From assembly GCA_029204225.1 (NCBI GenBank), contig CM055098.1, positions 884,501 to 948,500 on the forward strand: a stretch of 64,000 nt of DNA, written 5' to 3'. A model generated the notes under the pieces. That model made no database searches. It was not told the origin of the DNA and saw only the letters and a program-made list of their open reading frames with translations. The DNA comes from Diphasiastrum complanatum (lineage: Eukaryota > Streptophyta > Lycopodiopsida > Lycopodiales > Lycopodiaceae). Position 1 is the first letter of the stretch, and every line of letters starts with the position of its first letter. This document shows positions 12,528 through 22,556 of this stretch, in pieces. The translations under genes were made by a program, and so were the position numbers.

Positions 12528-13616
12528 TTAAAGTACCTCCCTGATCATCCTGCTTTTTCCATCAAGTAGTTGGATTAAAACGGTGCCTATCCCCTTGATC
12601 ATGCACACCTCACCATTTGCTTGTGAAACAAATGTTCCATTATCCAACACCTTCAAACTACTGAACCAATTCTTGTTACCTGTCACGTGTCTTGTGGCTC
12701 CTGAGTCAATATACCATGCTTGATCATCTTGATTACATGACAATGCAGATATGAAGATGCTAGAGTCTTCAATCTCACCCTCATCGACAAGGTTACCTAC
12801 TTGTTTTGGTTTTCCCTTGCCTTGTTCCGCCAGGAATTTGCGACATTCACTCTTCCAATGGCCCTTTTTACCACAATGGAAGCACTTGCCTTTCTTCTTA
12901 GTTTTACTGGAAGATCCCTCATCCTCCTGAGACTTGGCAAATTGCTGCTTAGACTTTTTCTTGCATTTGCCCTTGCCTTGTTTTTGGCGTGTCGCAAGTG
13001 CCTGATCGTCAGTATTTTGATGTCTAGCTTTCACCATTTCTCGTCGTTGCTCTTCCTGCATTAAGATTCCTGTGAGCTCGTCAAAGGTTGGAAATCTTTC
13101 TCTTGATACTATTCCGCTCATAAACATCTGATAGGATTCTGCAATGCTGCATAATGCATTGTGCACCAGCTCCACATCATGTATGCACTCACCAATAGAA
13201 TGCAGTTCATCTCTCATTGTCTTGATTCTGGTCATGTACGTCTGAATGTGCTCTCCTTGCTCCATGTGGGCACTATTCAGCTTTGACTTCAGAAACATGA
13301 TTCTTGATGGATTTGATGTCTCGAACTGCTCCTTTAGCACATCCCATGCCTGTCTGGGTGTAATAGCATCACAAATGTGGGTAATGATGTGATCCTTCAT
13401 TGACAAGTTAATGAAGGTCAAAGCTTTCTTCATCTTTTTGTCGAACACTTTGATGTCTGTTTCATTTGGCGGCCTTCTCTCATCACCTGTGATGACTTCC
13501 CACACGTCTTTCTCCATCAATATGTTTTTCATTTTGAATTTCCACACTGCATAGTTGGAAATCCCATCCAATTTGCTACTTTCACTCAAAATGGACTCTC
13601 CCATGTTTGCCATCAC
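12528..13616 (-). CDS. Element I gag and aspartic protease
   Basis: A 362-codon frame opens with an ATG and contains the copia gag domain (LDGISNYAVWKFKMKNILM, AWDVLKEQFET), a Lys-rich stretch and one CX2CX4HX4C zinc knuckle (CFHCGKKGHWKSEC). The aspartic protease active site is AWYIDSGATRHVTG. Gag would form the particle and bind RNA, and the protease would mature the polyprotein. The frame ends in one TAA between protease and integrase, the only stop in this half. Confidence 0.9.
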   Translation of the reverse strand: MMANMGESILSESSKLDGISNYAVWKFKMKNILMEKDVWEVITGDERRPPNETDIKVFDKKMKKALTFINLSMKDHIITHICDAITPRQAWDVLKEQFETSNPSRIMFLKSKLNSAHMEQGEHIQTYMTRIKTMRDELHSIGECIHDVELVHNALCSIAESYQMFMSGIVSRERFPTFDELTGILMQEEQRREMVKARHQNTDDQALATRQKQGKGKCKKKSKQQFAKSQEDEGSSSKTKKKGKCFHCGKKGHWKSECRKFLAEQGKGKPKQVGNLVDEGEIEDSSIFISALSCNQDDQAWYIDSGATRHVTGNKNWFSSLKVLDNGTFVSQANGEVCMIKGIGTVLIQLLDGKSRMIREVL

Positions 13617-14914
13617 AAAACTACTTGAAACTTCTGCCTTAGGCTAAGAACAGTATGTCGAGGCCAACAGTGATGTCAGAAGTTGAAAATAATGATCTGC
13701 ACTTTTTTTCTTACTAGGCCACTCGTCGCTTTTCCACCAATTTGAAAGCCAAATCAACGTCGCCTTCCGAAATGCACTCAGTCGTCAACTCCCAACAACA
13801 TGCCCAGTGGAATGGTGAAATCACTTTTGGCATACTTTGAACACGTTCTCCACTGCAATCACTCTATTCTGCTGTACCGTACTTGCAGGTACAGTCCGGG
13901 TGCCCTTCATTTGGAGGTTATAGCCTTTCGTTTGGGTCAAAACGGGCAAAGGACCCAAAAATAGGGACTTTTCTAGTTTTTGAATTGTTTCTTCACAATG
14001 AAGAAACTTCACTCTTCACTTGTGAAGGGACCCAACTCAACTTTCAGTATGAAAATTTTTAATGAAGTTGAAGGCTAGAATGCACTTCACTTCTTCAGGG
14101 CCCTGTTCAAATCTCATCCAATGCCTGAACCAAATCTTGTGGTCCAAATTTCTTTCCCATCACAGGTTCTGGACCGTCGATTCATTTGACACCTCATCCA
14201 AAGGTCCTAACTACATCTAGGAATTGAAGCATGCTCCTACAGTCGCTATGGTCTTCAAGACACTATGTTGACTATTGCGTTGGGTGCGCGAATAGCCCGC
14301 GACCTCCCTGCCTGTGGCCGCGCCTCCCTTCTCTGAAAAATGTCAGATCAAACTCTCTTGTAGATCATTTTGAGCACGATCTGAGGCCTGGAGCAGGATT
14401 GCCCTACTGAATCCAAGACTGTAGAGTGTTCAGTCAGGAAATTCCGTGGAGAAACGGTGATTTTAGCTCAACTTGACAAAGTGGCTTTTTTCACTTTTTT
14501 TACCGCAAATCTGCTAGGTTAACTATCTGGAGACAAATCTCTGACATAAACCTCAGAATCTCTCCATGGCTAGTTGACAATGTGATTAGATTCATTCCTG
14601 TCCTTACGGCATCCAAAACGGTGCGCAAACAACGAAGAAATCACCAGTTATGTATAAAAACCGTAACCCCAAGCCCGGTTTCAATTTTCATCTGGCTTCG
14701 AAATTGTCAATTTTTCACCAAATTTTTCCTTGTCTGATGCTATGCACAGGCTAATAATCCCTCTGCTGAGCTTAGCAAGCCTCTATAAATTAGACATCGT
14801 GCACCAGTGCTTCTCTTTCTGTCTTCAACCCGCCGTTAACCCCGAACTCTCAAAAGATAGTTCTCCCAAAGCTCTCTTCAATGACGACACTGTACTATGT
14901 ACACTCCCTGTACG
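13617..14914 (-). other. Untranslated leader of copia element I
   Basis: About 1.3 kb lies between primer-binding site and gag ATG. No conserved protein is encoded. The outer half (14276-14914) is repeated at 15485-16080 in the mini-internal region. A segment of about 42 bp with CTCTATAAATTAG (about 14784-14826) is present here and missing in the other copy. Confidence 0.75.
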
Positions 14915-14926
14915 GCTCTGATACCA
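14915..14926 (-). other. Primer-binding site, tRNA-iMet type
   Basis: GCTCTGATACCA on the plus strand is TGGTATCAGAGC on the minus strand. This is the standard plant Ty1/copia primer site, complementary to the 3' end of initiator methionine tRNA. It abuts LTR B. Confidence 0.9.
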
Positions 14927-15212
14927 ACTTAGCATTTGCTTTGCACAGGAACACAGATCATGCTACACAGTAACACAGACAGAAAACACTCTCCATATCA
15001 AGCTCACATAGCAACTATATTTCTCAAAATGAAATTACACTGTACATATAGATGTTCACTCAGGAAACCCATGCATGACCCAGGTTGCCGTTGGCGGGAC
15101 GCACGTTCCGTCGACTTGCCTCGTGGCGAGGCCAACTGATCCTTATCCACTGATAGACCCACAATACAATAACATAGTGATTCTAACTTTAATTCTAACT
15201 CATTTTCCAACA
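14927..15212 (-). repeat. LTR B
   Basis: A 286-bp LTR shared by element I (as 5' LTR) and the mini-internal unit to its right. On the minus strand it begins TGTTGGAAAATGAG after a purine run (AAGAGGGAG) and ends next to the primer site. Its length equals that of LTR C. The minus-strand 3' end lacks an obvious CA directly before the primer site. Confidence 0.9.
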
Positions 15213-15464
15213 CTCCCTCTTGAATTAAAGATTCCTTCAGCCGACTTCCATCTTTGTCTTGTGTTTTTTGAATAGTTGTTTTGCAAGGGGCTTGGTCAGA
15301 ACATTTGTTGTCATTTATGTGGTCTTCACATACTCAATCTGAATTTCCTGTTTTTGCACAATATCTCTAATATGCTGGTATTTGAGTGGAATGTGCTTGG
15401 TCCTGGAATGGAAGACAGGGTCTTGGAATGTGCTTGGTCCTGGAATGGAAGACTGATCGGGTGA
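15213..15464 (-). pseudogene. Copia pol 3' remnant in mini-internal unit
   Basis: It matches 16379-16590, the pol end of element II, including the ACKPL-type end (LTKPLAKQLF), the stop and the polypurine tract. A 36-bp segment with TGGAATGTGCTTGGTCCTGG is duplicated in tandem at about 15386-15460. Only the pol tail survives. Confidence 0.8.
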
Positions 15465-16080
15465 ATAGTACACTAAGTTATCTATTGCATTGGGCGCGCG
15501 AACAGCCCGCGACCACCCTGTCTGAAGCCGCGCCTCTCTTCTTTGAAAAATATCAGATTAAACTCTCCTGTGGATCGTTTTGAGCATGATTTGAGGCCTG
15601 GAGCAGGGTTGACCTACTGAATCCATGACTGCAGAGTGTTCAGTCAGGAAATTCCATGGAGAAATGGTGATTTTAGCTCAACTTGACAAAGTGGCTTTTT
15701 TCACCTTTTTATCGCAAATCTGGTAGGTTAACTGTCTGGAGACAAATATCTGACATAAACCTCATAATCTCTCCATGGCTGGTTGACAATGTGATTAGCT
15801 TCCTTCCTGTCCTTACGGCATCCAAAACGGTGCGCAAACAATGAAGAAATCACCAGTTATGTATAAAAACCGTAACCCCAAGCCCGGTTTCAATTTTCAG
15901 TTGGCTTCGAAATTGTCAATTTTTCACCAAAATTTTCCTTGTCTGATGCTATGCACAGGCTAATAATCCCTCTGCTGAGCTTAGCAAGCTTCAACCCGCC
16001 GTTAACCCCGACCTCTCAAAAGACAGTTCTCCCGAAGCTCTCTTCAACGGCGACACTGTACTGTGTACACTCCCTGTACG
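15465..16080 (-). other. Leader copy in mini-internal unit
   Basis: A near copy of the element I leader (14276-14914), here joined directly to a pol tail. All of gag, protease, integrase and reverse transcriptase is missing. With LTRs B and C on both sides it is a 1.17-kb internally deleted unit. Confidence 0.8.
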
Positions 16081-16092
16081 GCTCTAATACCA
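16081..16092 (-). other. Mutated primer-binding site
   Basis: GCTCTAATACCA on the plus strand differs at one base from the tRNA-iMet primer site at 14915-14926 and has the same position next to its LTR. Confidence 0.85.
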
Positions 16093-16378
16093 ACTTAGCA
16101 TTTGCTTTGCACAGGAACACAAATCATGCTACACAGTAACACAGACAGAAAACACTCTACATAGCAAGCTCACATAGCAACTATATTTCTCAAAATGAAA
16201 TTACACTGTACATATAGATGTTCACTCAGGCAACCCATGCATGACCCAGGTTGCTGTTGGCGGGACGCGTGTCCCGTCGACTTGCCTCGTGGCGAGGCCA
16301 ACTGATTTTTATCCACTGATAGACCCACAGTACAATAACACAGTGATTCTAACTTTAATTCTAACTCATTTTCCAACA
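16093..16378 (-). repeat. LTR C
   Basis: A 286-bp copy of the same LTR. It serves as 3' LTR of element II (pol to its right) and as 5' LTR of the mini-internal unit to its left. Confidence 0.9.
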
Positions 16379-18257
16379 CTCCCTCTTGAATTGAAGATTC
16401 CTTCAGCCGACTTCCATCTTTGTCTTGTGTTTTTTGAATAGTTGTTTTGCAAGGGGCTTGGTCAGAACATCTGCTGTCATTTATGTGGTCTTCACATACT
16501 CAATCTGAATTTCCTGTTTCTGCACAATATCTCTAACATGATGGTATTTGAGTGGAGTGGAAGACAGGGTCTTGAGTCATGGAGATTGCGCTGGTATTAT
16601 CCACATACATGACAGTAGGTTCTGCTCATTGCTCTCCTAGCTCATTCAACAGTTGTCTCAGCCACACGATCTCGTTTGCATTCTTTGAAACAGCTACATA
16701 TTTTGCTTTGCAAGAGGATTGTGTGACAAGAGTCTACTTTTTGCAAATCCAGCTTACTGGCCCTCCACATATCATGAAACATCCGCTAGTGATAGATTTG
16801 TTGTCATCCTTTGAGCTTGCCCAACTGGCGTCCCTATATGCCTTCAAAGTCGATTCATCTAACTTGGAATAGACAATGCCAAAATCCATGGTCTGCTTGA
16901 GACATCTTAAGATTCTCTTAGCTAGTTCCCAATGGTACTTTCCTGGATTGTTAGAAAATTGTGCTAAAGCATAAACAAGAAAGGCCAAATCTGGTCGAGT
17001 GCATGTAGTCAGGTACATTAGAGCTCCGATCAAATTTTGAAAAGGTATATTATTCATTTCGAATTCTTCCTGCTCAGTCCTTGGACAGTCTTCTTTAGAA
17101 AGTTTTACTCCAAGTGCCATAGGAGTTTCCTTTCCTCTGCATTGAACCAACATTGCATAGTCTGCTAGAATTTTACAGGCATAACTATCCTAAGAAAGTT
17201 TTATAATTCTTTTTGTTTTATTCCTAGCGATTTCTATTCCTAGGAATTTCTTAGCCTCACCAAGGTCTGTTATTTCGAACTCTCATCCTATAAGATCCTC
17301 GGTTTCTTTTATCATCTCTAAGTCATCACCAAACATTAGAGTGTCATCAACAAATACAGCTAAGATTAAAAAACTGTTAACTTCAATCTTAATAAAGACA
17401 TCATTGTCTGAAACTAATCTTCTAAAACCAATAGACATTAAAAATTCAGACATTCTCTTATGCCAAGCTCTTGCGGCTTGCTTTAACCCATAAATGCACT
17501 TCTTCAGTTTACAGCACAGATTAGGAAATTCTTGGTTGTGGAAGCCTTCTGGCTGTCTCATGTAAATTTCTTCATCGAGAAATCCATGAAGGAATGCAGT
17601 CTTGGTATCAATATGATGGACAAATAAGGAATGTGAAACAACTAAAACAAATAGGAGGCGAATGGTAGACTGTTTTACCATAGAGGAAAATGTCTCTTGG
17701 TAGTCTATTCCATATTTTTTGAGAATACCCCTTGGCTACCAATCTGGCCTTGTATCGCTCAACACTCCCATCTGGTTTCAACTTTTTTTTGTAGACCCAT
17801 GTGCAGTCCACAATTTTTCTTCCTTCTGGTGGTTGCTCCAGTGTCCACGCTTCATTTTTATGCATTGAGTCGATTTCTTCTTGCATTGCCTTCCTCCATT
17901 CTTCTGATTCCTAACGTGTAATTGCTTTTGAGTAAGGTTCGAGTTCCATTGTCATCAGACATCGATTCTCATCGTAGCTATTTGCTGCAACTTTCTCAAT
18001 AGCCTTCTGTCAGAGCGTCTTAGCTCAACTAGATTCTTTGGTTGTTCAAATTGTACTGGTTGTTGTGGGGACTGCAGCTCATGTCGCCCAATCTCTTGTT
18101 GATCCTTTTGACCACGCGGATCTACAGAAGCTTGCTCTCCCTCTTCAGTCCAGTCAGAGATCTAAGGAGTCAGATCAAAGAATTGATAACCAGTTTGGTC
18201 TACATTTTCCTGGAATGTTTGCTAATCAAACTTGACATTTTTGCTTACTTGCACCTT
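16379..18257 (-). pseudogene. Copia element II reverse transcriptase-RNase H (broken)
   Basis: Minus-strand pol second half in three offset frames. At 17608-17886 are EAWTLEQPPEGRKIVDCTWV and [12 protein letters not shown]. At 17283-17681 are HHIDTKTAFLHGFLDEEIYM, GLKQAARAWHKRM and the catalytic LAVFVDDTLMFGDD. At 16734-17153 are IGALMYLTTCTRPDLAFLV and the RNase H start. The pol tail LTKPLAKQ near 16440 runs into the polypurine tract and LTR C. Several stops and frameshifts make it inactive. Confidence 0.9.
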
Positions 18258-18262
18258 ATTGG
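18258..18262. repeat. Target-site duplication, left (ATTGG)
   Basis: ATTGG here is repeated at 19126-19130, exactly flanking the TG...CA solo LTR. Confidence 0.85.
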
Positions 18263-19125
18263 TGATAAATTTTACAATTTTTAGGACAATAATGATTGTA
18301 CTTTACAATCATAGAGAGTTATTGGTTGCTTAATCAATGAATCTATCAAGTTCTACACATTAGATCTTGATCTAGATTCACTACACTTGGATTTAAGCAA
18401 GAACAATGGATCAACACATCATTTTTTAGTGAAGGAGGCTTCACACGTGTGGAGTATTGTCCACAGTATGGCCTACACCTGAAACAACAAGTACAATGAT
18501 ACTAGATAGCAATCATACATAAAAATCACAAGACAAATGACTAGAAACCTCACAAAAGTGTAGAGTGCAAAAGTCTCATCAATCTTCTTAGCAAAATGAT
18601 GATCCTTTTATGGATCAAGTACATCCATGAGTCTGGTACAGTCCAGCAGGTCTTCACACGTGTGAAGAGTGCCATATCACTCAGATCTATCCATTTGATC
18701 CATCCTTGATCCTTATCCAATAGTTGACCTTCTAGAATATGGCTAAAATCCAAAAAAGCTAGTCTCCTAAAATATAGGAATATTCTCTACAAAATAGGAT
18801 CTAAGGAAAATGGTCAACTCTTATCTTCTAGTACTCTATACACACGTGTGAACATCCACTTGTCATGTGGGAGAATTTACTCATGCACATGCAAGGAAAA
18901 GCTAATTTGTAGGTGACTAGTCAACTTGACTAAAAATTAGCCATATCATGTTCACACTAACTAGAATGATAAAAAATCAATTTAGATATATACAAACATG
19001 AAAAGTACATCCTTTCACACGTGAGAACAGACTCCACACGTGTGAAATCAGATCATCAACATCTTCTAATGTTTGATCAATATTTACATGAACCAATGTC
19101 AAGTGAGAACTGACAATTTTCAACA
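18263..19125 (-). mobile_element. Solo LTR nested in element II
   Basis: The 863-bp insertion starts TGATAAATTTTAC and ends TTTTCAACA on the plus strand (TGTTGAAAATTG...AAATTTATCA on the minus strand). It is flanked by the 5-bp direct repeat ATTGG and interrupts element II between integrase and reverse transcriptase. No internal coding sequence or primer site remains, as expected after LTR-LTR recombination. It holds four exact CACACGTGTG palindromes (18442, 18655, 18841, 19035) and one near copy (19016). Orientation is inferred from neighbours only. Confidence 0.9.
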
Positions 19126-19130
19126 ATTGG
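19126..19130. repeat. Target-site duplication, right (ATTGG)
   Basis: Partner of 18258-18262. It is also the point where element II coding sequence resumes (GYRLYDPETN on the minus strand). Confidence 0.85.
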
Positions 19131-20165
19131 TTTCTGGATCATACAACCTGTAGCCAGGTGAATTGATTGCATATCCCATGAATATCATGGGTCTTGATTT
19201 TTCATCAAGCTTGGACCTCTTTTCCTAAGGCACATGCATGTATGCCCTGCAACCAAACACTCTGATATGCGACAGGTTGGGTTTGTCACCAGTCCATGCT
19301 TCATAGGGTGTGGCATCGCTTACAAAAGCTATCATGCTTCTATTCAGTAGATAGATGGTTGTTAGTATAGCTTTTGTCCAAACTTTCTTTGATAGCTTTG
19401 CATGTGCCATCATGCACCTTGTTGTTTCCATCAAGGTCCGATTCTTTCTTTCTGCTATCCCGTTGTGTTGTGGTGTGTAAGGCACAGTATATTGTCTTTC
19501 AGTTCCTTCATGTTGGCAGAAGTTCTTGAATTCTGTATTGGTGTATTCTCCACCATTATCAGATCTCAGAACTTTAATTTTTTTTCTTGTTTGTGTTTCA
19601 GCTAAACTTTTGAACTATCTAAAAAGTGTAAACACATCAAACTTTTTCTTCAAGAAGTAGACAAATGTCATGTGTGTGTAATCATCAATAAATGTAACAA
19701 AGTACTGTGATCCAGATATAGATGGAACCTTCATAGGCCCACATAGATCGCTATGTATCAGCCCAAGAACCTCCTTCGCTTGTACTCCTTCAAATTTAAA
19801 TGGTTCACAGTGTTGCTTGCCCTTCAAACATGATTCACACAGACTGATTTTTCTGTCAGTCACGTCCATGCCTTCTGCCAACTGTAGAGTGTGCTGATGC
19901 TACAATGACACATCCTCTTGGGCCATAGTTCATTCTTGTTTTCTTCATCTGAAGTAACAAGAACCTGATCAGTAGGATTTTGGACACTTGTTCAATACAA
20001 GTTGCCCTTTCTTTCAACTGTCATTAGGCTCCCGTTGGTATCACATGTTGAAATTGAAACATAATCCATCTTGACTTTAGGCTTGCTACAAACATTGTAC
20101 CATGCAAGTATGTTGTTCCATAAATGCAAATGCCAAGTTTGGCCTAGATAGAACTCGAGCTATAT
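19131..20165 (-). pseudogene. Copia element II protease-integrase part
   Basis: Minus-strand frames carry a damaged zinc region (ELWPKRMCHCSIST, where His and Gly are mutated, then CESCLKGKQHCEPF), the core IHSDLCGPMKVP and TFIDDYTHMTFVYF, PQHNGIAERKNRTLMETTR, and VFGCRAYMHVP. The piece between the second catalytic block and QHNG is shifted near 19500-19610. Protease survives only as a scrap near 20050. The element is cut at about 20165, where the plus-strand LTR begins. Confidence 0.85.
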
Positions 20166-20168
20166 GGA

Positions 20169-20843
20169 TTTGTCATATCTAGTTTGATCATTACAACTTG
20201 CATATAGATTGTAGACTTAGAAATAGCAAAAATATGCTTGTAGAAACTCGTGGCATTTCACATGCATTAATTGTAAGTGATCCATAGTGACATGAAAGGC
20301 ATGCACAAAGTGAAATGGACACATGCATGATGATTTGTGCAATTTTAGTTAGAACTAGGACACTTGGTAAAAGTAGGTAGAGATACATGCATGAGATGTG
20401 ACAAATGTCACATAGACTCTAGTTTTCACTTCAGATGTCATTGAAAGGTGGATGGATGTGGTTCTACCTCAAGCTACCTCAATCTCCATAAATATTTGAA
20501 GCTCTTCTCATATTTTTTTATGAAGAACCAAAGCTTTGTAGCTAGCTATCTCATGCCATTTTGGATCCACACCATTTTTGCTTGATATCTCTCTCTCTCT
20601 TTCTCTCTCTAACTCGTGTTGAGGCTAATTCTAAGACACTAATTTCTTGTACTTTTGCTCATTTATGATTCATTGCTATCATTCTCTGATGCTTAGCATG
20701 CTACATTGTGGTTAAGCCATAACTTCTGTACTAGATCTTGCTATTCAATCTAGAATCAGGTTATTGTGCTAATCATAAAGCTTAATTAGATCTATTATAC
20801 TTGTGGATCATCCCCACATGTGTGAATTCTAAAAATTTTGTCA
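20169..20843 (+). repeat. 5' LTR of plus-strand copia element III
   Basis: It ends TTTTGTCA directly before a primer-binding site and contains a CTCTCTCTCTTTCTCTCTC leader (20588-20610) and CCCACATGTGTGAA near 20816, a one-base variant of the palindrome in the 18-19 kb solo LTR. The left edge (TGTCATATC) is a guess from the break in element II. Confidence 0.55.
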
Positions 20844-20855
20844 TGGTATCAGAGC
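20844..20855 (+). other. Primer-binding site, tRNA-iMet type
   Basis: TGGTATCAGAGC directly after the LTR, on the plus strand, the standard plant copia primer site. Confidence 0.9.
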
Positions 20856-21606
20856 CAAATTGAGCTTTGCATGCTAACATCTATTATTGTACAAGAATCT
20901 AAATCAAGCAAAAAAAACAGTTATACACTTTTTCTCACATTTCTCTGAAGTGTGTTTGGATCAAATCATATTGGAACTGATTTTTTAGGTCTGAAAAGTG
21001 GTAGTACGGAATTCTGGAATTCCGCAGTGTGAAAATCAGAGATTTTCAGTCCCTTCTATCTCCTTGCTTGTAGATCCAAAGATAGTGGCGTTATAGCTTG
21101 ATGGAAAGCTTATGATGTGTACTTTCCATAGAAATCGAAACCAAATCAATTTGATGTGTCTATCAAGAGTTATAAGCTCTTAAAGAGGGTAGAGAGAGGT
21201 CCAAAATCCGAGTGACCACATTTTGATTTGATTCAATCTTGCTTTGTTCTAAGTCCATTGTTTTGAGCATCCTACACAAGAAACTGAAGATTAAGACTAG
21301 GTTTGAAGCAATTGAACACCCTTTGAGCCTTCTATGTATCAATAGTGTTTTCTTTTGAAGCATTTCACACATGCCAAAAGTAGGATTCAAACTTGCTAAA
21401 GTGTCTCAATCCACTTTGTGTGTCTGATCTAGATAATCTTGTTTTGTGGAATATTTGAGATCCATCTCACATACAGTTGCAAGTTTTTTACATAAGAAAG
21501 TAGCATATTTTTGAAAATACCTATAGTGAAAGAGAGCAACAACATTAAGTCTGATTGGGACAAGCTCAAACATATTGCAGTCCAATAACTAAGAAGTCTT
21601 CACATA
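20856..21606 (+). other. Leader of copia element III
   Basis: Non-coding sequence between primer site and gag ATG. The minus-strand frame at 21163-21390 is not credible. Confidence 0.6.
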
Positions 21607-22556
21607 ATGACACCTCTAGAAGGATATCTTCTAGAAGCAATTGAAAGACTAAATACTTCTAATTACTCAATTTGGAAGTTCAAAATGGAGTCTATTTTGA
21701 TACTCCAGGATGTTATGGACATTGTGCTTGGTGTTGAGGAGGAGCCTCAAGCAAAGGCTAAAATTCCTAAGTATAGGAAGAGAGCTAGAATGACTCTACA
21801 TCTCATTAAGATGAATGTATCTAATAAAATTTTGAGAGAGATAGGATCTTGCACTACAGCCAAAGTTGCTTGGGATGCACTTAAGTCCATCTATGAAGCA
21901 AAAAATACTTCTAGAATACTCACTCTTAGGAATCAGATTTTTCAAAGTTTCCAAAGAAGTGAGGAGAGTGCATCAAACTTTGTTCTGAGAGTTAAAGATT
22001 TACATTGAGAGCTTTCATGTGTTGGTGTTACTATTAACCAAGATGAGCTAGTTCAATTCATTCTAAATGGCTTGAAAGATGGCTATGATAACTTGTTTAG
22101 TCCTTTGCCATTAAGGAGGAGTTGCCTAATCTAGAAACTCTCCAAGGAATTCTTATTTCTGAAAAAGCTAGGCAAAGCTATAAACTTTCTAGGATGAACA
22201 AACTCGGGCATGGTGGAAGTGACAAAGCCCTCTTTGTCAAGGACAAGCATAAAGGAAGAAGTAAGAACCAGTTTTCTCAAGCATCCAACAAAGACAGCGC
22301 CAAGGATCGAGACAAAGATGGTGAAAAGGATGATTCATCTCATCCTTCTACTTCAAAGACCAAGAAGAAGAAAGTGAAGTGTTTCTTCTGTGGAAAAAAG
22401 GGGCACTATGCCTCTAATTGCTTTAAGAAGAAAAACCAACTCAAACAAGCAAATCTCTCCAAAGAGATTGAAGAAGATTTTGTTGCAAGTGATGGAGAAG
22501 GATCACTCATGGTGTCCAGTTTTTCTTCATCACCTTTTAAGAAAGATGGAGCTTGA
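21607..22556 (+). pseudogene. Copia element III gag
   Basis: The first part (21607-22008) shows ERLNTSNYSIWKFKMESIL and AWDALKSIYEAKNTSRIL of the copia gag domain and ends in a TGA. After a frameshift the second part (22122-22556) has LQGILISEKAR, a Lys/Asp-rich linker and the zinc knuckle CFFCGKKGHYASNC. A further TGA lies at the start of protease, where a Trp or similar residue is expected before YIDSGASSHMC. Confidence 0.9.

Larger units (their letters stand above)
9423..15212 (-). mobile_element. Copia element I, nearly full length
   Basis: Minus-strand LTR retrotransposon with LTR B as 5' LTR, a tRNA-Met primer-binding site at 14915-14926, a 1.3-kb leader, gag-pol at 9472-13616, and LTR A at 9150-9422 as 3' LTR. 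The coding part has only one in-frame stop and one frameshift, so it is the youngest-looking element in the window. LTR divergence between A and B is modest. Confidence 0.85.

Noticed and set aside
14915-14926. Possible tRNA gene
   Set aside because: Only 12 bases complementary to the tRNA-iMet 3' end are present, no cloverleaf; it is a primer-binding site.
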